Positions 1-5,483 of a DNA stretch of 6,117 nt are shown here, in pieces. Numbering within the stretch: the first letter of the stretch is position 1; each line of letters starts with the position of its first letter. The translations under genes were made by a program, and so were the position numbers. Below the pieces are notes generated by a model. It did no database searches. It was not told the origin of the DNA and was given only the letters and a program-made list of their open reading frames with translations. Origin of the DNA: Syntrophomonadaceae bacterium (GTDB lineage Bacteria > Bacillota > Dethiobacteria > DTU022); contig SLHT01000226.1 in assembly GCA_007136055.1 (NCBI GenBank), positions 1 through 6,117 on the forward strand. The letters run 5' to 3'.

Positions 1-465
1 CTAAGGCCGGAACAATTGGTATTAATTCTCGATAGGCTTCGGGATCCAGGCAATTTGGGAACGATTATACGCACCGCAGCCGCGGCTGGCGTTGATATCA
101 TCTATTATACCTCCGGCAGTGCAGATCCGTTCAATCCCAAGGTGCTGAGGGCAACAGCAGGAGCTATCTTTTCGGTATCCGTGGAACTAACCCGCAAACC
201 TTTAGCGTTAATCAGGAATTTGAAGCAGAAAGGCCTGCAGGTGGTGGCCACTGCTGCCCGATCTGATCTGCGCTATTGGTCGGTTGATTACAAACTGCCT
301 GCAGCCTTACTGATTGGCAACGAAACAGATGGGCTGGCTGAGGAATTAGGTGCGGAAGCTGATTGCATTGTATCTATACCGGTTGCTGAAGCGGTTGAGT
401 CACTTAATGCTGCAGTTGCATCGGCGGTGATTATCTACGAAATAATTCGCCAGCGCAGGGTCTGA
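1..465 (+). CDS. TrmH/SpoU-family 2'-O-ribose RNA methyltransferase, C-terminal part (5' end outside window)
   Basis: This is the SAM-binding SPOUT (trefoil-knot) domain of an RNA ribose 2'-O-methyltransferase. The frame is open from base 1, and the residues before the TTG at 16 (LRPEQ) fit the family, so that TTG is an internal Leu codon and not a start. Of the 154 residues seen, all three SpoU motifs are present: motif 1 LDRLRDPGNLGTIIRTA (10-26), motif 2 LLIGNETDGL (103-112) and motif 3 with ESLNAAVASA (133-142). N18, R24, E108, S134 and N136 align by spacing with the catalytic/SAM-site N35, R41, E124, S150 and N152 of TrmH. The N-terminal substrate-binding domain, roughly 90-100 residues, is missing because of the window edge. 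In Bacillus subtilis the gene just upstream of pheS is ysgA (RlmP, 23S rRNA A-loop methylation). Synteny makes this the likely orthologue, but the RNA target is inferred. Stop TGA at 463-465. Confidence 0.9.
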   Translation, partial: LRPEQLVLILDRLRDPGNLGTIIRTAAAAGVDIIYYTSGSADPFNPKVLRATAGAIFSVSVELTRKPLALIRNLKQKGLQVVATAARSDLRYWSVDYKLPAALLIGNETDGLAEELGAEADCIVSIPVAEAVESLNAAVASAVIIYEIIRQRRV

Positions 466-470
466 TCAGC

Positions 471-499
471 TTGAATGTGCGGGTTACAGGTGCTATAAT
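471..499 (+). promoter_or_regulatory. Sigma-A-type promoter of the pheST T-box transcript
   Basis: A -35 element TTGAAT (471-476, four of six consensus bases) and a perfect -10 TATAAT (494-499) are separated by exactly 17 nt. A TG one base before the -10 (491-492) makes it an extended -10. Transcription should start near 505-507, just before the T-box leader. The -35 begins five bases after the methyltransferase stop codon. Confidence 0.85.
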
Positions 500-505
500 G
501 CAATA

Positions 506-775
506 GATCCTAATCTAGGTTCAGGCAATGAAGGAGAAAAGTAGGCCTGGTTAAAGTGCCGTTTCAGGGAGGGACAGCCTTGACTGTAAGCTGGCCCGGC
601 ACATCAGGTTGAAATTCACTCTGGAGCTTCCCACTGAAAGGTCGAATGATTATAGACGGCCCGGTAGGCTGGAGACGGTTATCCCGTTATCGATACTTAA
701 GCGAGTCAACGGCGGCTAAGCTGGGTGGTACCGCGGAAGGTTAACTTTCGTCCCTTAATGAAAAGGGATTTTTTT
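506..775 (+). promoter_or_regulatory. T-box riboswitch (tRNA-Phe-sensing leader) controlling pheST
   Basis: The leader binds tRNA-Phe and reads its charging state. Stem I can be traced by hand: base GAAG 530-533 with CTTC 627-630, AGTA box 540-543, CCTG 546-549 with CAGG 605-608, GTGCC 556-560 with GGCAC 598-602, an AG-rich bulge near 566-574, and CAGC 575-578 with GCTG 590-593 around the apical loop. The specifier loop carries TTC (615-617) after GAAA and before A, which reads Phe. A Stem III-like hairpin lies at 675-687. The antiterminator has GGG 723-725 with CCC 752-754, the seven-base bulge TGGTACC (726-732), and GCGGAAG 733-739 with CTTTCGT 745-751. UGGU in the bulge pairs with a tRNA 3' ACCA end, fitting an A discriminator. 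Its 3' strand overlaps the terminator stem, so the two folds are mutually exclusive. The specifier and the downstream genes agree. Confidence 0.95.
751..775 (+). terminator. Rho-independent terminator of the T-box leader
   Basis: TCCCTT (751-756) pairs with AAGGGA (763-768) around a six-base loop and is followed by seven T (769-775). It shares 751-754 with the antiterminator, so uncharged tRNA-Phe should prevent its formation. The stem is short, with only three G-C pairs among six. Confidence 0.85.
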
Positions 776-781
776 ATTTCC

Positions 782-788
782 GGAGGTG
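782..788 (+). promoter_or_regulatory. pheS ribosome binding site that fixes a TTG start
   Basis: GGAGGTG lies seven bases before TTG at 796-798. It is the only strong Shine-Dalgarno sequence here, and the protein begins in register with other PheS sequences, so the non-ATG start is well supported. The site lies downstream of the leader terminator. Confidence 0.85.
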
Positions 789-795
789 TTTATAC

Positions 796-1821
796 TTGTT
801 AACGAAATTAAGAGAACTGGAATCAGAAGCACGAAGCAGTATTGGAGCAGCGGGCAGCCTGGAGGAACTGAAAGAAGTGCGGGTAAAAGTGCTCGGTAAA
901 AAAGGCGCTCTGACAACCCTCCTGCGCAGCCTTGGTGATGTTGCGCCCGAGGAGCGGCCGGTTATCGGAAAGAAAGCCAATATTTTACGTGAAGAACTAG
1001 AAGAAGCTTTTAAAATGAAAGAGCAAGCCCTGCGCGATGTCCAAAAGGAAGGGCAGTGGGAAAAAGAGCGGATTGACGTTAGCCTGCCCGGCAGGCCGGT
1101 ACAGCTGGGACAGAAACACCCCCTGACTATGATTCTAGATGAAATTAAAGAAATATTTATCGGGCTTGGCTTCCAGGTAGCGCACGGACCTGATATCGAA
1201 ACTGACTATTACAACTTTGAAGCGCTAAACATTCCCGCTGAACATCCGGCGCGGGATATGCAGGATTCTTATTACATTACCGAGCAGTATTTACTGCGCA
1301 CTCATACTTCTCCTGTCCAAATTAGAACCATGGAAAGGATGGCCCCGCATCTGCCGGTTCGCATTATTGCCCCGGGAAAGGTCTTTCGCCGCGATGATGA
1401 TGCTACTCATTCACCGATGTTTCACCAGGTTGAAGGGCTTGCTGTCGATAACGATATTTCTTTTGCCGACTTAAAAGGCACCCTGCTCTTATTTGTGCGC
1501 GAGATGTTCGGGTCGGATCAGAAAATACGCTTGCGGCCCAGTTTCTTCCCCTTTACAGAGCCGAGTGCCGAAGTGGATATCTCCTGCATCATGTGCGCTG
1601 GCAAAGGCTGCCGGGTTTGCAGCGATACAGGATGGTTGGAGATACTTGGCGCCGGGATGGTCCATCCCCGCGTTTTAGAAGGTTCAGGCTACAATCCCCG
1701 TGAAGTTACGGGTTTTGCTTTCGGTATGGGGGTTGAACGTATTGCCATGCTCAAGTATGGTATAGGCGATCTGCGCCTCTTTTTCTCAAATGATCTGCGT
1801 TTTCTGAAGCAGTTTGGTTAG
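796..1821 (+). CDS. pheS: Phenylalanyl-tRNA synthetase alpha subunit
   Basis: This is the catalytic subunit of the (alpha-beta)2 class II synthetase that charges tRNA-Phe in the cytoplasm. At 341 residues it is normal length. Residues 1-90 form the charged, helical coiled-coil arm that contacts tRNA. The class II core follows: motif 1 around HPLTMILDEIKEIF (108-121), the substrate segment RTHTSPVQ (168-175), motif 2 with FRRDDDATHSPMFHQVEG (197-214), the Phe-pocket segment FFPFTEPSAEVD (250-261) and motif 3 with GMGVERIAMLKYG (310-322). Four cysteines, C264, C267, C272 and C275, form a CxxC-x4-CxxC pair before GWLEILG. I recall this pattern from PheS of other Firmicutes, and it may bind zinc. 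The TTG start is set by a strong ribosome binding site. Expression is controlled by the Phe T-box leader directly upstream. pheT follows after a long 184-nt spacer. Confidence 0.98.
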   Translation: MLTKLRELESEARSSIGAAGSLEELKEVRVKVLGKKGALTTLLRSLGDVAPEERPVIGKKANILREELEEAFKMKEQALRDVQKEGQWEKERIDVSLPGRPVQLGQKHPLTMILDEIKEIFIGLGFQVAHGPDIETDYYNFEALNIPAEHPARDMQDSYYITEQYLLRTHTSPVQIRTMERMAPHLPVRIIAPGKVFRRDDDATHSPMFHQVEGLAVDNDISFADLKGTLLLFVREMFGSDQKIRLRPSFFPFTEPSAEVDISCIMCAGKGCRVCSDTGWLEILGAGMVHPRVLEGSGYNPREVTGFAFGMGVERIAMLKYGIGDLRLFFSNDLRFLKQFG

Positions 1822-1918
1822 AAAACCAGGATTAAGGATGTAATAATCATAGTGTTCTTAAGTAGAGTGCAGTACATATAAGCAAGGGTAAGTTCTGGCA
1901 AGCAATATAGTGTTGTGC

Positions 1919-1950
1919 AGGCTGAAGTATTCAGGCCTTTATATATTTTA
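1919..1950 (+). other. Hairpin followed by a T/A-rich tract in the pheS-pheT spacer
   Basis: AGG (1919-1921), C1922 and TGAA (1923-1926) pair with TTCA (1930-1933), G1934 and CCT (1936-1938). This leaves one bulged G and a three-base loop. The run TTTATATATTTTA follows. It resembles a weak or degenerate intrinsic terminator, but the T tract is interrupted by A. It could also be an mRNA processing or stability element. Function is inferred only. Confidence 0.4.
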
Positions 1951-1963
1951 TCCCGGATACTGA

Positions 1964-1997
1964 CTCCTGAATTTTGTTCTTAAAATGGTTAGAGGAG
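1964..1997 (+). promoter_or_regulatory. Possible hairpin masking the pheT Shine-Dalgarno sequence
   Basis: The pheT ribosome binding site AGGAG (1993-1997, eight bases before ATG 2006) is exactly complementary to CTCCT at 1964-1968. Between them ATTTT (1971-1975) pairs with AAAAT (1982-1986) around GTTCTT, separated from the outer helix by an internal loop (1969-1970 and 1987-1992). The fold would hide the ribosome binding site. Pairing is seen directly. Its stability was not computed and a regulatory role is inference. Confidence 0.4.
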
Positions 1998-2005
1998 ATG
2001 AATAA

Positions 2006-4417
2006 ATGCGCGTATCATACGATTGGCTGTTAGAATATATCGATCCCGGAATGTCAGCCGGGGAACTGGCTGAAAAGTTTACTCTAACGGGTATTGAAGT
2101 AGGGGCTGTCGAACGCTTTGGCCCTGACCTGCCGGGTGTGGTGGTCGGGCAGGTGAAGGCCACGGAGCCTCACCCCGGGAAAAACAACCTGACCCTGGTT
2201 GAAACGGATACCGGGAGCCAGTTATTAAGTATAGTATGCGGCGCTAAAAACATGCAGGTTGGCGATAAAGTAGTAGCTGCCTTACCCGGTTCACAGCTGC
2301 CCGGCCCGCGCCGGATCGAAGAAACTAAAATATACGGGGTCCCATCTGCAGGAATGCTCTGCTCAGCCCAGGAACTGGGGCTGGATTTAGGCTCGGAAGA
2401 TGAAATCCTAATCCTTGACAGTTCTGCCGTTGTTGGTGACCCTGCTTTTAAAACGCTCGGGTTTGATGACTTCATTCTACACCTGGAGTTGACCCCCAAC
2501 CGCGCGGACTGCCTGGGTCTGATCGGCGTAGCCCATGAAGTTGCCGCTCTTACCGGCAGGCAGGTGAAATTGCCGCCGATGAAACTTGAAGAATCAGAAA
2601 CAGCAGTGGAAGAGGTTATGAAGATTGACGTAGCTGATACTGAGTTATGCCCGCGCTATACTGTCCGGGCAATTATAGAGGTAATGATCGATAAAGCTCC
2701 CCTGTGGATGCAGTTGAGGCTTCTCAAGGCGGGAATCCGCCCGATCAGTAATGTGGTTGATATTACTAACTATGTTATGTGGGAATTCGGTCAGCCGCTG
2801 CATGCTTTTGACCTGCAACTGCTTAAAAACAGTGAGATCGTTGTGCGCAGGGCTTTGCAGGATGAAAAACTGGTAACCCTCGATGGAATAGAGAGAAAGC
2901 TTGATTCTGAAGCCCTGGTTATTGCCGACGGGGAGACTCCGGTGGGTTTGGCCGGGGTTATGGGTGGAGAAGAAACGGAAATAACCGGCAGCACTAACGC
3001 TGTTTTAATAGAGGCAGCCAATTTCAACCCGACCAATGTAAGGCGCACTGCCCGCCGTTATAATTTGCCTTCCGAAGCGTCACAGCGATTTGAAAAAGGG
3101 GTTAATCCTGAGGCGGCAATCTGGGCCCAGGATCGGACTGCTTTTCTGCTTGGCAAGCATGCGGGGGGCAAAGTGTTAAAAGGGATAATTGATAAGAATG
3201 CCTGTTCTCTCGAGCCGAAGCGGATTGAAGTAAGTCCTGAAAGGATCAACAAGATACTGGGGCATGTTGTCCCCGAAACCGAAATTGCTGTAATTTTTTC
3301 GCGTCTTGGTTTTGCAGTTGAAAAGAAAGCAGACAGTCTTATGGAAGTAACCGTACCTTTAAGACGGGCTGATTTGACCCTGGAAGAAGATATTGTCGAA
3401 GAAGTGGCCCGCCTGCATGGCTACGATAAAATCCCGGTTACTTTGCCCTCCGGGGAGCTGCAGGGAAACCGGGAATCTGAAAATGAACGATTTAAGAACC
3501 TGGTCAGGAGTATGTTCATAGCGGCCGGTTATTACGAATGTATTACCTATTCATTTATAAACCCGCAGAACTTTATGCAACTCAGGTTACCTGCTGATGA
3601 CTGCAGGAGAAAGGCTGTGCCGGTTCAGAATCCATTTTCTGAAGAACAGGCTGTTATGCGCACAACTATTCTGCCGGGCCTTTTAAAGGTAATGCAGCAC
3701 AATTTAAGCCATCGGGAACTAAACCAGATGCTGTTTGAAATAGGATCGGTTTACGAGCCGGAGTCTCTGCCTTTGGAAAGTCTGCCTCTGGAGAAAACAA
3801 AATTAACCCTGGCTGTAACCGGTTTAATTCCTGAACCAAACTGGATTGTTCCCGCGCAAAAAGCTGACTTTTTTACCCTGAAAGGAGTTTTAGAAACCCT
3901 TTTCAACAGGCTTCAGATATTTGATGTTGAATATACTCCAAAGGCAATGCCCTTTTCGCATCCTTCCCGTTGTGCCGTGATTAATGTCGGCGGTGAAGAA
4001 CTGGGTTTTCTGGGACAGCTTCATCCTGAAGTAGCTGAAGAGTGGGAAATAGATCAGCAGGTTGCTGTTTGTGAAATAGATCTGGATCTGCTTAATAAGA
4101 TCACTGATCTCGTGCCAAAAGTTGCCACTCTACCCCGTTACCCTGCTGCTAAAAGAGACCTCGCGGTGGTTGTTTCCCGAGATATTTCAGCCCTGCAGCT
4201 GGAAGATGCAATCAGGGAAGCAGGAGGCGGTCTGGTCAGCCAGGTTAAACTGTTCGATCTTTATGCAGGCAAACAGATTCCTGAGGGCAAACGCAGCCTG
4301 GCTTACTCGATTACTTTCCGGCGTGATGAGGGCACTTTAACCGATGCTGAAGTGAATAAAGCACAGGAAAATATTGAGAAAACTCTTTTTGACCTGGGCG
4401 CTGTTTTGCGCAGTTAA
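2006..4417 (+). CDS. pheT: Phenylalanyl-tRNA synthetase beta subunit
   Basis: This is the large, non-catalytic partner of PheS, giving tRNA binding and editing of mischarged Tyr-tRNA-Phe. At 803 residues it is full length for the bacterial type. Domains in order: N-terminal part, then an EMAP-II-like OB-fold tRNA-binding domain (about 40-150, with CGAKNMQVGDKVV at 78-90); B3/B4 editing domain (about 210-390, with LHAFD 265-269, GVMGGEETEI 317-326 and SEASQRFEKG 356-365); B5 domain (about 405-480, ending in EEDIVEEVARLHGYDKIP 460-477); a degenerate synthetase core (about 490-690, with FSHPSRCA 650-657); and a ferredoxin-fold anticodon-binding domain (about 708-803, with PRYPAAKRDLAVVV 710-723). 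ATG 2006 follows AGGAG by eight bases. An imperfect pentapeptide duplication lies at 586-595. The gene is presumably co-transcribed with pheS under the T-box, with a 184-nt spacer that may fold over its ribosome binding site. Confidence 0.98.
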   Translation: MRVSYDWLLEYIDPGMSAGELAEKFTLTGIEVGAVERFGPDLPGVVVGQVKATEPHPGKNNLTLVETDTGSQLLSIVCGAKNMQVGDKVVAALPGSQLPGPRRIEETKIYGVPSAGMLCSAQELGLDLGSEDEILILDSSAVVGDPAFKTLGFDDFILHLELTPNRADCLGLIGVAHEVAALTGRQVKLPPMKLEESETAVEEVMKIDVADTELCPRYTVRAIIEVMIDKAPLWMQLRLLKAGIRPISNVVDITNYVMWEFGQPLHAFDLQLLKNSEIVVRRALQDEKLVTLDGIERKLDSEALVIADGETPVGLAGVMGGEETEITGSTNAVLIEAANFNPTNVRRTARRYNLPSEASQRFEKGVNPEAAIWAQDRTAFLLGKHAGGKVLKGIIDKNACSLEPKRIEVSPERINKILGHVVPETEIAVIFSRLGFAVEKKADSLMEVTVPLRRADLTLEEDIVEEVARLHGYDKIPVTLPSGELQGNRESENERFKNLVRSMFIAAGYYECITYSFINPQNFMQLRLPADDCRRKAVPVQNPFSEEQAVMRTTILPGLLKVMQHNLSHRELNQMLFEIGSVYEPESLPLESLPLEKTKLTLAVTGLIPEPNWIVPAQKADFFTLKGVLETLFNRLQIFDVEYTPKAMPFSHPSRCAVINVGGEELGFLGQLHPEVAEEWEIDQQVAVCEIDLDLLNKITDLVPKVATLPRYPAAKRDLAVVVSRDISALQLEDAIREAGGGLVSQVKLFDLYAGKQIPEGKRSLAYSITFRRDEGTLTDAEVNKAQENIEKTLFDLGAVLRS
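3761..3790 (+). repeat. Imperfect 15-nt tandem duplication inside pheT
   Basis: Bases 3761-3775 and 3776-3790 each encode ESLPL, giving ESLPLESLPL at residues 586-595. The codons differ (GAG TCT CTG CCT TTG against GAA AGT CTG CCT CTG), so any duplication is old or the match is coincidental. The frame is kept, and the position, after the SVYEP strand of the catalytic-like core, fits a surface loop. Confidence 0.6.
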
Positions 4418-4495
4418 ACAGGCAGGATATTGGTCTCTTAACCTCGAAATAAACTAGCTAATAGCTTCCCAGGAATCAGGAAGGCAGGCAGACGG

Positions 4496-4771
4496 ATGGA
4501 GGAAAAGGCAAAAAGCCGGGTTACAGTCTATATAATGGGAGAAGAATATGTCCTCAGGAGCAACTCTTCGGCTGAAAGAATGCACAGTGTTGGTCGTTAT
4601 GTCGATCGGATGATGAGATATTTAGCTGAAAATAACCATCAGATGAACAGACAAAAAATTGCCGTTTTGGCAGCTCTTAATCTGGCTGATGAACTGCTCA
4701 AACTAAAAGAGGAAAAGCTGCAATCGTCAGGGGAAGCTAATAAGCGGGGTGATAATAATGGCCTGGTTTGA
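4496..4771 (+). CDS. zapA: Cell division protein ZapA
   Basis: ZapA is a small cytoplasmic protein that binds FtsZ and bundles its filaments at the division septum. The 91 residues fit the family. An N-terminal globular part begins with the typical strand pattern SRVTVYIMGEEYVLRS (7-22). It continues through the helix with MHSVGRYVDRMMRYLAE (29-45), followed by KIAVLAALNLADELLKLKEEK (54-74), the start of the C-terminal dimerisation coiled coil. The coiled coil is short and the last 15 residues are polar. ATG 4496 has AGGAAGG (4478-4484) eleven bases upstream, a slightly long spacing. It follows pheT by 78 nt with no terminator seen, so it is probably read from the T-box promoter. In Bacillus subtilis rnhC lies between pheT and zapA; it is absent here. 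Its stop overlaps the start of cvpA by 14 nt, suggesting translational coupling. Confidence 0.9.
   Translation: MEEKAKSRVTVYIMGEEYVLRSNSSAERMHSVGRYVDRMMRYLAENNHQMNRQKIAVLAALNLADELLKLKEEKLQSSGEANKRGDNNGLV
4746..4753 (+). promoter_or_regulatory. cvpA ribosome binding site inside zapA
   Basis: GGGGTGAT matches the GGAGGTGAT complement of the 16S rRNA tail at all but one position and ends four bases before ATG 4758. The in-frame GTG at 4749 lies inside this site, so ATG 4758 is the better start. Confidence 0.7.
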
Positions 4772-5327
4772 TATATTCTTAATTGTTATTTTCTTTTTGC
4801 ATCTCATTAGCGGGTTGTTTCGCGGTTTAATCAAACAGGTATTTGATATTTTTGGATTTTTGCTGATTATTATCGTTTCTCTCTGGGGCAGCAAATTATT
4901 TAGCGAAGTCCTTGCTGACTATATTAATCCTGAAGATATTATGCCCCACCATGAGCTTATAGAAGGCCTGGGGGTAGAAGTGGCTTTTGAGACAGCTCCC
5001 CAATTGATAGCGGGCGTGCTAACTTTTTTGGTTCTGTTTTTATTTTTAAGCCTGATTTTCCGTCTGTTTTCCGGCGGTTTCAGGTGGGTCAATCGTATTC
5101 CGGTTATCGGCTTTTTTAACAGGGTCGGCGGAGGATTGCTCGGTGCCCTGGTTGGCATTATCTTTGTTTATATAATCATTGCCGTGGCATCGTTGGTTCC
5201 CCTGCAGATCTTCATGGATGCCGTTGAAAGTTCAGAAATTGTATTTATAGCCGATCACTATATAACACCGATTGCAATAGAATTAAGAGATTTACTTATT
5301 GGATATTATATAAACCTGAACGGGTAA
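4758..5327 (+). CDS. cvpA: CvpA family membrane protein (YshB-like)
   Basis: This is an integral membrane protein of the CvpA (colicin V production) family. The molecular function in Firmicutes is not established. In Enterobacteria the family is linked to colicin V export and envelope stress resistance. From ATG 4758 it has 189 residues. Four hydrophobic segments are visible at about 4-20, 28-47, 83-104 and 124-148. The family signatures are WFDIFLIVIFFLHLISGLFRG (from residue 3) and RIPVIGFFNRVGGGLLGALVG (113-133). The C-terminal part (about 150-189) is amphipathic and contains PIAIELRDLL, typical of the family's end. An in-frame GTG at 4749 would add three residues but overlaps the ribosome binding site. 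The gene overlaps zapA by 14 nt, as in the zapA-cvpA pair of Bacillus, so the two are likely translated together. The transcription unit ends at a terminator 69 nt downstream. Confidence 0.9.
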   Translation: MAWFDIFLIVIFFLHLISGLFRGLIKQVFDIFGFLLIIIVSLWGSKLFSEVLADYINPEDIMPHHELIEGLGVEVAFETAPQLIAGVLTFLVLFLFLSLIFRLFSGGFRWVNRIPVIGFFNRVGGGLLGALVGIIFVYIIIAVASLVPLQIFMDAVESSEIVFIADHYITPIAIELRDLLIGYYINLNG

Positions 5328-5395
5328 AAATTCTGTTCTTTTAACAACTAAGAGGTCAGAGGTTGGAAGCGGTTATTTTCACTAACACATTGCAG

Positions 5396-5430
5396 CCGGT
5401 ATGCTTTTTGTTTAAGGATACCGGTTTTTT
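5396..5430 (+). terminator. Rho-independent terminator after cvpA
   Basis: CCGGTAT (5396-5402) pairs perfectly with ATACCGG (5418-5424). After a G-G mismatch, three more pairs (5404-5406 with 5414-5416) close a seven-base loop. Six T follow (5425-5430). It ends the pheST-zapA-cvpA unit and separates it from the glycosylase gene. The rest of the 156-nt gap (5328-5483) shows no other feature I can support. Confidence 0.9.
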
Positions 5431-5464
5431 ATGATTGTATTTAAAACGAAAGTTTTTGGCAGGC

Positions 5465-5473
5465 AGGAAAGGA
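5465..5473 (+). promoter_or_regulatory. Ribosome binding site of the glycosylase gene
   Basis: AGGAAAGGA lies ten bases before TTG 5484. An in-frame TAA at 5475-5477 prevents any earlier start, and the next ATG (5535) would remove conserved N-terminal residues, so TTG 5484 is favoured. Confidence 0.65.
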
Positions 5474-5483
5474 ATAAATTATA

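Noticed and set aside
16..18. TTG as the start of the methyltransferase
   Set aside because: The frame stays open and family-like back to base 1, and the SpoU domain needs an upstream N-terminal domain, so the true start is outside the window.
462..469. Eight-base palindrome CTGATCAG over the methyltransferase stop and next to the -35
   Set aside because: Eight-base palindromes are expected many times by chance in 6 kb, and there is no second copy or known operator match.
1493..1678. Plus-strand frame within pheS, and a similar one at 4122-4340 within pheT
   Set aside because: Both are alternative-frame shadows of conserved coding sequence, with no family resemblance.
1998..2033. Short upstream frame starting at ATG 1998 and overlapping the pheT start
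   Set aside because: It is only eleven codons long, and the Shine-Dalgarno at 1993-1997 is too close to that ATG. The ATG at 2006 is correctly spaced.
2170..2499. Minus-strand open frame of 109 codons opposite pheT
   Set aside because: It lies wholly inside a confidently assigned gene, its composition (rich in Ser, Pro, Arg) is typical of an antisense shadow, and it has no recognisable family or ribosome binding site. Other antisense frames (774-980, 1948-2163, 2791-3048, 3058-3252, 4919-5158) were rejected for the same reason.
4481..5467. Repeated GGCAGGCAG (4483-4491 and 5459-5467) in front of zapA and the glycosylase
   Set aside because: Both copies lie in purine-rich ribosome-binding regions, are only nine bases long and show no extended similarity, so coincidence is the simpler reading.
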